DNA from: Pyrocephalus nanus
Taxonomy: Eukaryota; Chordata; Aves; Passeriformes; Tyrannidae
Direction: 5' to 3'
Assembly: GCA_038380795.1 (NCBI GenBank)
Contig: CM076260.1
Coordinates: 8,758,033-8,822,032 of the forward strand
Length of the DNA stretch: 64,000 bases
Shown here: one piece after another, positions 11,551-24,640 of the stretch
Layout: every line of letters starts with the position of its first letter
Numbering within the stretch: the first letter of the stretch is position 1
Notes under the pieces: model-generated
What the model was told of the DNA's origin: nothing
Databases searched by the model: none
The model's input: the letters and a program-made list of their open reading frames with translations, nothing else
Position numbers and translations under genes: made by a program

Positions 11551-11836
11551 TGACAGGACAAAAGAAAACGACCTGAATCAGGGGATGTTCAGATTGGGCC
11601 TCAGAAAGACTTTCTTTACTGAAAGAGTGGTCAGGCACCCACTTACCAGCAGTAATGGGCTGCCCAGGGACTGCTGGAGTCACCAACCCTGGAAGTGTTC
11701 AATAAACAATTGGACATGACGCTTAGTGCTATAGTTTATTTGGTGTGGTGGCATTTGGTCAAAGGTTGGTCTTGCTGATCTTGAAGGTTTTGTCCAACCT
11801 TAATGTTTCAATGATTCTATGATTCTTTGATTCTAC
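11551..11836 (+). mobile_element. CR1 LINE 3' end with octamer tail
   Basis: A second CR1 3' end, abutting the first. Landmarks are 'atgttcagattgggcctcag', 'ctttctttactgaaagagtg', 'gggctgcccagggactgctgg', 'ggtcttgctgatcttgaagg' and the terminal 'aatgattctatgattctttg' octamer array, which fixes the 3' end and the plus orientation. It belongs to a different CR1 subfamily from its neighbour. Heavily 5'-truncated. Confidence 0.9.
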
Positions 11837-14334
11837 TAATCTATAGTTCTATTTCTTTTGTGTGTGCACCTGCATATGTAAATTATACTCCAACTTTACT
11901 TAAGAAGAAGAAAAGGTTAAACACAAAATCACAGAATGAAGAACCACAGAGCATATAACTCACCAAAGAAGTAGTCTTTCTTCTAAAGAGACTGTAGGCA
12001 GGCAAAGAAACTGGCAGAAATGTGAAACTGTAATTTGATGGTTATTTGGGTCAAAAATTTTTCAGAGAAAAAACAGAACAGTTTACACTTTCCTTTCTGT
12101 GTCATTGAATTTTTCTCTGCTGGTAAAACAGCTTGTAGAGTAATGTATTTTGGGAAATGATCTAGCTGTAAAATAGTCACTAAAAGACAAAATAAAGATC
12201 TGTTTGGGTTTTTTTATTTGATCAATTCTAGTTCATGACTGAGAAATGCCTTTGTTGCCAGTTCAGTGAGATCCATGGCCCAATGCAAAAGGAACTTGCA
12301 AGGTTGTCTTCAGTGCACCTCAAACTGTGCCTGAGACTTGATATGGGAAAGATAGCTGATGTGGTAAGATGCCTTCCAACTGTAGGAATTGTCTGGTAGG
12401 TGACAATATGGAGAGGATCCATATGAATGTTGAAGAAACAGGTGGGGCTTTTCTCTGTTTCCTTTCCCAGAGAAGCAGGAAAGCAAAGGCGTGACACACT
12501 CTACTAAAAAAAATGAAGAGTGAACTGAGAAAAGAGAAAGAAGGCCAAACTGCATCACTGAGCAGACTTTATAACACTTCTATTGGAATATATTTTCCCT
12601 GATTGCAAATAATCAGAGTCTGCATTCTACTATTGCCCATCTCTTTTATTGCCATGGATGTACACAATGAGACAATCGAGGATCCTGGCAAAGTACTGGA
12701 CAAAGGCTAAAAACAGCTAATAAGAGAAGTATAGCCTCTAGATTCCTCATGGGGAGATGGAAAGAGCCAGGATTTTTGCTGTCCTGTGGGATGCAATTAT
12801 GTTGTCCAGAACCAAAGTGACCTGTCTTGCCTGTCCTGTTTATTGAATGCAAACCTGATGTTGGTTTCATTGAAAACTCCCTGCCTAAGATGGATATCCT
12901 CAGGCCAAATTCAATAGGCAGTCAACCTCTATACCTGCCAAAAGCCAGTATTTTCAAAAGAATGCATGTCAGTAGATTATGATATCTTTTTCAGTTAGAA
13001 TCAACATTTCTTTACTAGTTCACTTAAAATCAAATACACCACAGTCCAAGAGATATCTGCCTTAATTCCCACACATTTTAGAGCATCATCATTCCAATAT
13101 GTGATTCTGACACCCAGAAGAATTCGGGTTAAATTTTCAGATGCTTCTGTGATGTTGGGTATTTAACTTGTTTGAATCCTGAAAGAAGAGACTTCAGGAT
13201 TAATACCTGGCTATGTCTTCTCGGGGAATAAAAGTAGCAACAATAAGCTGACAACTGAAAATATCTAAAATAGAATCAGTATTGCAAGTATCAGAGCTAC
13301 GGCTCTTTCAAGGAGGCACTCAGAAAAAAATTTGGAGAAGCTTTAAAATCTTCATGTGACTTTATCCGGTTACAATTTAAAGGATGAAATTCCAACAAAG
13401 GAAAACCATACTGATGTCCATGTTGTTTGGAAAGTGTTTGTGATGAAATCACAGAAAAATATACCAGTGAAGAGAAATTTTATTTTTAATTTTGAGGGGT
13501 TTCAGACCTGACTAGTACAGTATATGTGCAAAGCAAGAGGTTTATCTCATTGCTCATTTTTGTCAGTCTAACAAGGGTTCCCAGAAACCATGTCCCAGAT
13601 TTGTAGAATTCTCTCTGATTTTGTGTGGACCTGTGTGCTATATATATAAACATATATTTGTTTACTAGAGAGACATATAGGTTTCCCTAGAGAACAATTC
13701 AGGGCACCTGAGATGAACATTGCCCTCTTATCAGAATTTAATATTTCAGTATGTTACAATAACACAATAACAACAGATAAACCATCTCAGACAGCTAAGA
13801 TAATAATTTAGGTATTTTGTTTAGCTGCTGAAATTTAGATGAAGCAATTCAAGCTAAAGCATTGCAAAAATGGTCATAATAACATGAAAAACAGTAATAG
13901 CAATGAAGCAGTATTATTGCATATTATGGAAAACCGGCACCTTTTATCATTGGTGTTATAAAATGCAGGTCATTTTCTATCAAGTCACTAAGAAATTTAG
14001 TGAAGCAATGAAAGACAAAATAATCCCATACAGGATCAATATGCTTTGTTTTTGTGTTTGTTTGTTTGGACATTCTCTAATGAATAGTCTATAAGATCCT
14101 GATAAACTGAGTGAATAAGCACAGACTTTATATATGAGTGGGCAGTTGGAAAATGGGACAGCCTGTATCTATTCCAGAGGAGTGAGAGTCAAACATCAAG
14201 AAAATCTTGGGTTTTAAAGGAAAAGAAGAAAATCTTTACAAATTTGAATCTACATTGAAATATAGCAGTAGTGGAAAAGAATACTACATATTAATCAAAA
14301 AAAAAAAAAAAAAAAGGAATATGCATAGGGAAGC
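11837..14334. other. unique sequence, no gene; A19 tract
   Basis: No gene or repeat family recognised. Frames at 12228-12558 and 12646-12870 have no supportable identity. A run of 19 A lies at 14297-14315, just upstream of the CR1 relic that follows. Confidence 0.5.
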
Positions 14335-15137
14335 GTATGTGCTGTTGCTGGAATACAGTTTCACTGGGATCACAGAGGTATAGTGGGATAACATTGCCAT
14401 GGATGCATACCATCCAAGAAGGTGAAGAGAGGAAACTGCCCTTCATGTGAGAGAGCAGCGGAAAGGCATGGAGATGTACCTTGACATGAATGATGAGGGA
14501 GCTGAGACTTTATGCGTTAGGATCAGACAGCAAACAACACTGGCACAAATTAGGCTTAGACACAAACAACACATGGTGGATGTCTCTTCCAGATCACCTG
14601 ATCAGGAAGAAAAAATAAAGAGATCTTCTTCAGAAATGAGAAGAAGTCACCCGTTAACATTAACATTTTGTCCTCCAGACATCATCCTCTTCAATAGCTA
14701 CTGTAGGGACAATACAGCATGGCACACATGATCCAGGAGTTTTTGAGTCCCCTGAAGAGCCTGAAAACAATTAAAACATTGGAGCACCTTTCATATAAGG
14801 AGAGACTGAGAGAACAGGAGAAGATTCCGAGCAGTCAATGTGTATAAATACCTGATAGTACGGGGTAAATAAGATGACTCATTTCAGTAAGTTCTAGTGA
14901 ACAGGATAGGATACAATGGGCAAGAATCAAAATGAAGGGAAAACATTTTTAATGTAAGGAAGGTCAGACACTGGAAGAATTTGCCCAGAGACATTGTGGA
15001 GTGTCCATCCTTGGAGATTTTAAAAATCAATTTAGATAATGCCCTGAGCTGTGGCTGACCCTGCTTTGAACTGGAGATTTGGACTAGATGATCTCCAGAG
15101 GCATTTTCCAACCTCTACTGTTCTCTGATTCTGTGCA
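14335..15137 (+). mobile_element. CR1 LINE with large internal deletion (endonuclease joined to 3' end)
   Basis: The first part, to about 14750, is the AP-endonuclease region of CR1 ORF2. A plus frame at 14447-14731 reads KGMEMYLDMNDEGAETL, then the equivalent of the R-P-P-D-Q-E-E block (here RSPDQEE), then PDI near the D-F-N-H-P-D-I site (here damaged) and RDNTA. From about 14775 it jumps to the far 3' part: 'LEHLSYKERLRE', then 'gactagatgatctccagagg' and 'gattctgtg' at the end. The rest of the endonuclease and the whole RT catalytic domain, more than a kilobase of the normal element, are absent. The frame is broken by stops and indels. Old, non-functional. Confidence 0.85.
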
Positions 15138-17480
15138 ACCCTGTGATATATGCTGCATTTTGTTAAACTGAAAGGAGTGGTAGCAGAAGTTAATTAAGCT
15201 ATAGTACATACACAAACTTATGAAATCATGGAGTTATAGCCATTAATTTTTCCTCCTTTATTTATAAGTGATTGAAGTCTGTATCACGCCATTGCCCGTC
15301 TCTTTCTATTTATATGTCTGCACTGAATGATAGGAGTAGAAGGCTTGAGGCAAGATTTTTAGAGAAAAGAGAAAAGCTAAGTCATTTGAAAGCAATTTCT
15401 GAAGGGAATAACATCAAAAACAAGGAGGAGAAATATTTGAAAAAGAGGAAAAGGATTGAAGGATATTGAAGATATTATGTTTATATGGCTTTCTGGCACT
15501 TCTGAATGTCCTAAAAAAGAATTACACCAACAGTAAGTTAGTGGATAAAGCAAAAATTTTGAGGAGAGGCACAAAGGAAAACCAATAGAACATCAAGAGC
15601 ATTTGAACTGCTAGGAGGCATTTTCCTCGTGGAAAATGTCTGAAAAGCCTTAAGAGAGCTCATGAAGATTCATTTAAATAGCTGAGCAGCTCATTTAAGC
15701 AGTCAGCCAAAAGCCTCAGTACAGCTTTACAAAATCAAGCTGTTGCTATGAACTGGTGGCACAAAGACAGAAAGAAAAATGCATCATGTGTCCTGACACT
15801 GCACTTTGTCAGAAATTGCTTACAACTGGCTTAAAATACGCAGTGATTAGGCTCCATAAAATACCTATAGTGCACTACATGCCAGAGGTTAAAGAACAGA
15901 TAAAGCCTAAGCACAGTAATTAAAAATTATAAATTGAAGATTCTTTGGGAATGTACTTTTGCTCTCAAACACAAAAGCAAGCCAAAAGACTAGAACTTCT
16001 GTTGATTCTGCAAACGGCAGAACCCAAGTGTATGAAACACTGATTGCTCACAGAACATCTGGCAGCAACAGAGGAAGGAAAAATATTCCCATTATTGATA
16101 TCATATGCAATATATTGCAATAAAATAAAAGCATTTTACATTCTGTTCAGTACTTAGAAGGCATATCAGAACAACTCTTTATTTTCATGGAAGAATTGCA
16201 ACTCTTTATTGCTACTTTGAAGATAATATTCACCTTTTCGTGACACTTCGAAATCTTAGAATCTGATTAATTGCACTTTTTGGACATTGGCACTGGTTTA
16301 GATACTCAAGAATAATAGCAGCAGTAAGGATGTTGGTAAAAAAAAAAAAAAAAGAAACTGGTTTCTTTTCCAACAACTGCAAGAGAAAACTTGAGTCTAA
16401 GATGAACACCTGATGTCTTGTTGATCTGAGATGTATCACAGGAAGCAGTGGTTCTAAGACAAAAGCACTTGGGAAGAAATAGGCACTTTCAGTTTTCCTT
16501 ATACGTCTTATACATCAAATAAGGAAGTTGAAAAGGCAGTCTTAAGGGAAAGAAAAAGAAAGGTTTCAATGCAACATCATGACAGTAAATTTTAAAATCA
16601 TAGAATCCAAGTTTCTGAAAATTTGTGTTTGAGGGAAGAGTCACTGAAACTAAAGAGAGCAAAAATACAAGTTCAAAATGAATCCTTTTTTTTTTTTTTT
16701 TTTTTTTTTTTGGCAGGTGGTCTGGTAAATACTATCTCATAGATACCAAGGTTTAATATTGTCTTTTCAATTATGCAAAATAATGAAATAGAGCAGAGCA
16801 TTGTATTTATAACTATGTAGCAAGTAAAATATGTAATCTAATAATACTAATATTATATGAAATAAATAATTACATTATGGAAATTTCTTGTATTACTGTC
16901 ATTCACTTTCTGAATTATAACTTGTTTTCCTTCCATGTTACATTGAACTTGTCCCACACATTTGGAGATAAGCAGTGAGTGAGGGATCTGTCAAAAAAAG
17001 AAGGTTGTGTCTAACTCTTGTAACTCAGCCAGGAATTGATAGTACTTAAGAGAAAAATATCCGTGCAAGATTTAGAGGCTTCAGTTCTTTCTTTCTAAAC
17101 CAAACTATGACATGCAATAAAACATACTTTATCTGTTTGCTCCATGCAAGTAATGAACCACTGAAGAAAATTCTTGTGCTTAGATGTGGACAATACTCAA
17201 GGAACCTGAGAAATATTTGATTCATTAAAAAAACCAAACCCAAACTAATCAAAGAAAAAAAATCACAAAACCAAAAACAAGCAAAAAAAACCCAACAGTA
17301 ATTTTCTGTATTAAATATTTAAAAATTTAGTGTAAAATGTAAAATAGATGCTGCTTTATGTCTGTTGTTCCTACAGAAGTAAAAAATGTGTGATTGAGTT
17401 TTCTGAATTATAAGTAAGAAATAAGTTTTCTTCTGTTCTAAAACAAGATTTTAAAAACCCAGATTATTATCCTGATGAGA
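15138..17480. other. unique sequence with A and T tracts, no gene
   Basis: Low-complexity A16 at 16338-16353 and T26 at 16686-16711, and an A-rich stretch at about 17226-17300. No family recognised for the frames at 15272-15469 or 16230-16439. Confidence 0.5.
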
Positions 17481-17483
17481 AAA

Positions 17484-17850
17484 ATGGAAGGAGTGTTGAG
17501 GAGGGGAAGGGGTAGAGGCTCCAAGGATGGCTTCTGTAAGAAGACACAAGGAGATTCCCCTATGTCTTGTGGAGGCAGTGCCACCTGGCTCCAGGACAAA
17601 CCTGCCACTGCCCAAAGCTGATCCCATCAGCAGTGTTGGTAGCATCTCTTTGATAACATATTTAAGAATAGTAAAAATGCCACAAAACAGCAGCTGGGAG
17701 AGAGGTTTGGGAATAGTTGAGAGAACAACTCTAGAGATCCCCATGGCAGTGCAGAAGGAGGGGTAGGAGGTGCTTCAGGATCTGAGGCAGAGATTCCCCT
17801 GTAGCCCATGGTGAGGGCAGGGTGACCCCACGCAGACTGGTGGCTGTGAG
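17484..17850 (+). mobile_element. avian ERV LTR fragment (ERVL-like, class uncertain)
   Basis: Recognised from memory as an interspersed bird LTR. It has a G-rich start ('gttgaggaggggaagg'), 'ggatggcttctgtaagaag', 'ctgatcccatcagcagtg', a TATA-like 'gataacatatttaagaa' (about 17651-17668), 'acagcagctgggagagagg', 'cagaaggaggggtaggagg' and a downstream 'ccctgtagcccatggtgagg'. The single-exon-like frames across it are LTR sequence and not genes. The start of the element recurs at 4.9 kb. I am fairly sure it is an LTR. The ERVL label is a guess. Confidence 0.6.
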
Positions 17851-19361
17851 GGTGAGTATGTGGTATCATTTCTACCCACTGACACCAGACAGAAAGTTGA
17901 CTTGTTGAAAATACTCTGTGCCTTGTTCCAAATGCAATAGTATAACAATGAATACATTCCTGTAGGATGGAAACTTTTAGGACTTCAAGGTAATACTACT
18001 GTGTAAAGTCCTAAAGGTCTCTTCAGATGAACTATTCCACTGGCCTATAGGCAAGCTGTTGTATCAGCTCCTAAAGCACAATTCCTCTTCCTCTAGCAAG
18101 TATCAGAATTGTTCCCATGTTGTCTCAGTAGCACTGTGTCTTCCAGTCACTAAAGCAATTTCCTCAAGTCATTGACAGAGCACTAGAAAAAGCTTCACCA
18201 TGACTTTATATCCAACATAACTACAGCTAATTAGTAAAAGATTTAAAATAAGAGAGAAACATGAATTCAGTAGTAGAGATTTTTCAATGTAACAGGATGC
18301 ACAAACTTAACATGTATTCTCTGGAAAATATTATGAGTATCTACAGACTTTACAGAAGAGACTTTTCAAATTGTGCACTCTTTCTTAGACTGTTTTGGCT
18401 CAGATATAAAGGCCTTTTACAAATTACAGAATATTTGCTTAAAAAAGACAGATAAGAAAAAAAGCCATACAAAACAGAATAATAAATGGGAAAGATGTAG
18501 GGTGCTCTAAAAAAATTCTGCCATGATACAAAAGAAAGTATTAATCATCATTACCTGCCCTACCCCAAATAAGGGCAAAAACCCAAAACTCAGCCTTTTC
18601 CTCATCACATCAGTACACTGCAAGTAGAAACGATGTGAATCACTGTGCACGGATGAGAAGCTGGGACTAGTAACTAATTGCTAAAAGAATATAACAATGT
18701 ATGAAAGGAATTAAATTTGTATTCTACAAATTGATTAAATATGTGTGATACCTTCTGATGGCATATATTTGTCAGCTGAGGTAAAAAACAGAGATATGCA
18801 AAAAATGATTCCATAGTTTAAAAAAAAATTCATATTTTATGGTACTAATGAAATGTTTAGTATCTATTGGTTTAGAGGAAAGATTGTTACAAAGCAATTA
18901 CTAAATTTAAATGCCTTGGTTACCAAACATAGACAACTTATTCCCTGTATTCAAAGACTTAGCCATGAAACTTCCTGATTTCTGAAAAACCTCAGTACAG
19001 CTGCCAGGTCAGAAGAAAATTTGTCATGACAATGCTGAAAAAAATAAGTGGAGTGCTCAGAAGAGTGAAAGCTGGGTAAGAAGGCAATGGGACACATACA
19101 GAAGGGGTCTCTGATATGGAATTTAGTCCATATAGACCTTAAACACAAACAAATTATTTTTGCCAACTACCATCTTTTGATGGAAAGGGTGTTGTTTTTT
19201 TTTTTTTTTTTATACTTGATTCTCTTCAATGAGGAGAAAGCAGAAATGGAGAAGAAGCCCTTTTGCAGAAGTGATGAGAATGTGTTTTCCTTTTCATGTG
19301 TTGAAGGCTTGCATATGGCTATCAGCAATATTGTATTTTTATTCCACATCCTTTGTAGCAC
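17851..19361. other. unique sequence, no gene; T17 tract
   Basis: AT-rich with short frames only. T17 at 19195-19211 lies inside a 131-codon chance frame (19087-19482), which also crosses a CR1 tip and has no coding features. Confidence 0.5.
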
Positions 19362-19425
19362 AGGTGGTGGATTTGATGATCCTGATGGGTCCCTTCTAAC
19401 TCAGCATATTCTAAGATTCTATGAT
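19362..19425 (+). mobile_element. CR1 LINE 3' tip
   Basis: 'ggtggatttgatgatcctga' then 'tgggtcccttctaactcagc' and 'ttctaagattctatgatt' is the CR1 3' terminus with its octamer array on the plus strand. Only about 65 bp are left. Confidence 0.75.
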
Positions 19426-22400
19426 TTTTTTTGTGAGAAACACAAAATACCAACTATTCAGGCAAACATTTTTTATGGTTGATATTTAATCATTATTATA
19501 ATTTAACTTTTTTCACAGTTACATTGTATATCTTTTTTCCAGAAAGGGTGGCTAGAAGGATCATTCTCAGCACTGCACTTTGATTTTATTGATGTAAAAT
19601 GTGGGGACCCTCATTGCAATACTCGACACTGGTGCTGTGACTTACAGAATGGTAGTGTGTAATTTTGGGATTGATCCAAATTTGCTTTAGTTCCTTCGCA
19701 AAAGTATGTTGTGTTTTTACTTAGAATCTCTCTTATGGACTGTATATGAAGTTTGCTAGACACTATCAACTTTTTTATTCTGCATTACAGCTGTTGACTG
19801 TACTGTTAATATGGGCCAAATTGGTTTTCTTGATTTATCCCGGGGATTTTAATAGAAAGGTATTCACTGGAGAACAATATGGAACATCTGGAGGGACAGA
19901 ATTCATCAAAGCCTAAGGAAGATCAGCTGACTCCAAATATTCTGTAGATATCTGGGGCCAAAGGAGGAAAAAAAAATACTTGAAAGAAAGTACTATAAAA
20001 GAAGTGTCAATCTGCAGAACCAAGTGCAGAAAAAAGTAGGACTGATATACACCTGACCTGACTCCAGCTATCTACAAAGGAAACATGTATATCTTAGCTG
20101 GTCTCCACAGGTTTACTTTAAAGTCGATGGAGGCTTAGCAAAGGTCCACATGTAGGCACTTGGTTTAGGATTAAATTAATTCCCCCACTGATTATATTGC
20201 CTAGATATATGCTAAATACAAAGGGAATCCCAGATAGCTAGACTACATTTCTACTTTGTCAGAAACTATAGGTAATTGAATTAATTCCATTTTAACTTTA
20301 CAGAGTGAGTACAAGTGAGACTTTCCGTGTCATCTGAAGAAATATTCTGGACACCTTAGAGAATTCTAACCAAAGACAGGTTTACTGTGCTTAGGAGGCT
20401 GAAAAATCAGTATTTACCATTATGGTTAATAGTTTGTTAAAGCTGCATGGTTTGGGGATTGCTGAGGAAGCCAGTAAAGGTTTTCAGCAATGCTTAAAAC
20501 ACTTGTAGTATGAATACATCTTATGTCCTTGAAGAAAGCAGTCAGTGCAAAGCACTGCATGGGTAAAGCTCTGCAAAAGGATTTAGGATCTGAGTAGTGG
20601 GTACAGGTTGTGACAGGAAAACAGAGAAACTGTCTGTGAAATGGACAAAATGCTTCAAGTGAAAGTCTGTGCTGCAGCATATAAAGTCAAAAGAAATATA
20701 GCAGAACACTACTCTTCTCTTTGGGACACAGGTAGAGGAGCTCAGTGAGTTTCCAGGAAGAACTGTTAGAAGGAAAAGTATTTCAGAGGCACATGACAAT
20801 TGAGAGTTTCCATTAGAAACACAATGCTGACTATTCCTCTACACACTCACTGCCATTTAAGGAAGTTTCATCTGAGGGACTGCACGTTGCTCAGCCCAAC
20901 AAAGTAAATCCAGAGTGGAACCCATCTGGGCCTACACTGGCCATTTGCTTTGTAACAGCCATTCATTTGTTTCCTGATGAAATTTTATCCACCAAGATGA
21001 AACAAATCTCCTGAAATGCAATCCTTGAAAAATCCAAAGCCGTCATGGTTGCCTGTTGTCTGTTCAACTGTCAGTGAGCAACAGGATGACTAGAGGCAAT
21101 CTGCATTATTTATTAGAGAGTACAATTAAGGCAAACCATTTTCCTTTTTAGAGAGGAAATATATGTTAATTCATGCACATGAGAAGTCTTACATTTTGCA
21201 AGTACCTGTAGGTAGAGGCAAACAATGTGCATTCTTCTATCTACGTATTTCTTACAGATTAGATTTGCAAAGCAATCCAGGTTCCTTTATAAAAAAAGGA
21301 AATCAGGTATTAAAAAGAAAGTGGTTTGGTCTTGTTACCTTTTTTCCACCCATAAGCAATTAAGAGAGAAGTTTCTGTTTACCTTGAAGTGATCAGTGTT
21401 CAGAAGACTGCTAAGATGGCTCTTTATTGGCAGCTGGATGGCTGTGGGTCTTTTGAGTGGTCTGTGCTGACTGAAAAATGAACAACAAAATTTATTATTC
21501 CTACTAATTGAGCTGCTGCCTGCCTCCAAGAGCATTTCAGGTGGTAAAGCCAGTTATTTCATTTAGGAAACAGAAAATGAATATAAATTAACAGAGAAAG
21601 TGTCATCTTTCATACACTGACAACAGAAACCTGCCTGTAATAAAATGTATATTGAAAGACATTTTCAGTACTTAGGAAAATAAATTTTCTGTACTTGCTA
21701 ATGATAGTCTACTTCAAATCTTCAAGCCTTTCAATATTACAGATCCATTTCATGAAAATATTTTATTGCATATTAACCAAAGCAATCTAATATTTTTGAT
21801 TAAAAATAAGAGCAATTGAAAATATATTCCTCAATACTAATTTCAGGGTTTTTATTAGACTCAATTTATTTTTTTATCCTCTTTTTCTGCATTTATTCTT
21901 CATAAATTTTTAAGTGATCTTATTTTGTTGACATTAAGTGTACAATCAAGGAGGATTCCAAAGTCACAGTTGTGAACATGTGTGCTGGAAATACCTCTGC
22001 TGTCACTGGAAAAGTAAAGAGAAATAAAATGATGCAAAATTTATCATTGGTCACAACCAAGAAGTGTATCTCAAGCACCAGGTTAAGAAATTTTTGATTG
22101 CCTCAAAATTTAAAAAATAAAGAAATAATCCAAAAATGTAGCATAGAAAACTGATTGAGAGTTGGATTTATCCATTAAAAGATTATATATGAGAAAAACA
22201 GGTACCATTCTGTGATTTAAATGGGTTTTTTTGTTTTTCTTAGTGTTAAGTAGTTGCAGCAGTCATAATAATATCCATTTCATAAAGCCTCAGCCCTTCC
22301 ATACTCTTGGTGATAATGAAATTTCATTGGTTCATAATATAATTTCTAAATGTGTTGCTTCATTTATTCATCAAAGCACGAGATAAAAGCAACTATGTGA

Positions 22401-24345
22401 CTGGAGAGCCCAGTCTCTCAACACCCCCATCACTAACATATAACACTCTGAATCCCTGTCATGCCCTGAGAAAAAGCACAAGCATTACTTGGCCTGCATA
22501 AAACACATCACTTCTTAAAAATTCTGCCTTCTACCATCCTTCTTTCATTTTCAGGTTGTCTTGTAGACAGACAGCTAAAGGGGCCAGCTAAAAGGGTTTT
22601 CACCTTAATTTGTGACAGGTTTCAGAACAAAAATGATTAACAGGCCTGATCTGCACAACAGATGCTCAGAGCCATTACAGAGCAGCATACCAAGCGACAC
22701 ACGAAAACCACTTTCATGAGGGATAATTCGATAACGGCAATTCCCAAGGAGATTTTTCATCTGGGCAGCTCACTTGCTTTTGCAATGGAGGCTCTGGCCT
22801 TGATGCAACCAGTACTGCTCTGTGGAAAGTCCCTGTCCCTCCATCACACACACCTAAAGTCTGTCTCTCAGAAACCATTTCCTCAGGAGACAAAGGTGAT
22901 CCCTTTCTTCAGGTTTCCAACACTGAACTTATGCAGAATGCAGGCAAACTGATATCTAAAAGATTTTTTACAGACACTGGCATACTATGATGGACAAAGG
23001 AAGAATTTCCTGAGCTACAGCTTCAACATCACTTGATTCACAGACTCAAACTTATACAACTTAGTAAATGAAGAAAAGTACTGGGCCATAAGTTAATTTC
23101 TGAAGATTAGGAATTAAATTACTCATCATTATGGAGCTCTATGAATCATCTTCTTTCTCTTTCTGCTATTTAAATATTTAAAATAAGCATTTTAAACTTA
23201 AAAGTATTTCAAACTGCGTTCATTCAGTCTAGATTTTTGAGGGTTTTTTTTTTTTTTTGAGACAATTTGGCACATCCCTGAATAACTGGAATGGTAGATT
23301 TCACTATTGCTCATTAGGACTAATCTAAGCAAGTGTGAATGCACTAAGTAGTAATTTCCCATCCTGTCTGTTAGAGACTGTTTGCCCTAATATCAGCCAT
23401 AGAATAGATGCACTTGGAGAAATTTGCTTCTAGAAAATATAATCTCAGGGTAAGTATAACATGAAGGAAAAAGAAAGATCATACTTTTTTACCTGTACAT
23501 CTAAGCTAAGTGATGAAGGGATTTCTTTCCACTTAAAAATATTGTGCTGTCAGGCTTACTAAATACCATCTTCAACTGTTCTGTTACTGAAGTGATTGAA
23601 AAAAAGTAGTCGCAAGAAAGATTTAAGTTGTCTATTTGTTTTCTGTGTGACAGGATAAAAAAGAGAAGGCTTTAGGCTTAGGTGGGGTTGTCTAAATTTA
23701 AAAAAAAAAACGGAGCTATGAAACTTTAAAAACATCGATTTATTTTATTTTTTTTAAGTACCATAGTCAGAATATTTTCCCATCTGCACTTGAAGCTTCT
23801 CATTTTTCATTTTCTTATGAATATGATGTGATGAATAATCTCCAGTTTTTATCCAACAGTTATTTTTCTACATCCTTCCTTCTTTTTTTTTTTTTCTATA
23901 TGGTTAAACTTCTGCAGAGTAAGTATTTCAGAGGAGCAAAATGGCAGAACTTCATATTTCTGTTGACTATTTTAGATTTTTTTCTGATAGTTAAGGCATT
24001 TTTAAAACCTACATAACTGATTTAGAGAAATTAATTGGGACAGAAAAGCAATAACTGATATTAAACCGCAGCTTAAAAAATTCAGCTGGAAACTAAAAAA
24101 TGTGAAAATAAAATGTGAAAATAGTCATTAAAATTAATCTTTATTTCAAAATAAACCAACAACAGCATAATATTCCCACTTAAGTAATTTTAGTGGATTT
24201 TAGGACATTTTATTTTTTTATAAAATAGTTAAAATTTGTAGCCCATCACAATTCTCATCCACATTTAGAAAATGGTCACCAAATTACTGAGGATATGCAA
24301 ATTAAAAATGAGTAGCCAAATTCTTAGTATTTATTCTCTCAGTGA
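19426..24345. other. unique sequence, no gene
   Basis: About 4.9 kb of AT-rich DNA with no gene or interspersed repeat that I recognise. A T15 run is at 23244-23258. The frame at 22662-22952 (96 codons) has no recognisable domain and lacks splice or composition support. Confidence 0.5.
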
Positions 24346-24349
24346 ATCA

Positions 24350-24640
24350 GAAGCAATTCCTTGTGATACCTACTGGGATGAAGTGCACCCTTAGCAAGCT
24401 CATGGATGACAAGTTGAGTGGTGCAGTTGATTTGCTTGGGGGAAGGGAAAGCATCCAGAGGGACCCTGATGGACTGGAGAGGTGTGCCCACCTTGTGAAG
24501 TTCAAGAAGGTCAAGAAATGCAAGGTCCTGCACCTCGATCAGGGCAATCCCATGTATCAGTATAGACTGAGACACTGAGAGCAGCCCAGAGAAGGAGGAG
24601 GATGTGGGGGTACTGGTGCGTGAAATCTTGGGTCTTAAAC
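24350..24640 (+). mobile_element. CR1 LINE ORF2 fragment around the RT active site
   Basis: The frame at 24342-24578 reads KCTLSKLMDDKLSGAVDLL. This aligns with the CR1 active-site neighbourhood ([14 protein letters not shown]), then G-R-E-S-I-Q-R-D-P-D-G-L-E-R and KCKVLHLDQGNP. The FADD motif is damaged to LMDD. Beyond 24578 it continues with 'gagcagcccagagaaggagg' and 'gtactggtg'. Neither the start of ORF2 nor the 3' UTR is present, so this is an internal fragment of a dead copy. Confidence 0.88.

Noticed and set aside
11924..11955. 'aaaatcacagaatgaagaacc' resembling an inverted CR1 octamer tail
   Set aside because: No CR1 3' UTR follows; too short to support.
14297..14315. A19 run as the poly(A) tail of a retroposon upstream
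   Set aside because: No body, duplication or retrocopied exon was found to its left; more likely simple slippage.
19087..19482. 131-codon plus-strand open frame
   Set aside because: It crosses a T17 run (poly-Phe) and a CR1 3' tip. No domain, and composition follows the background.
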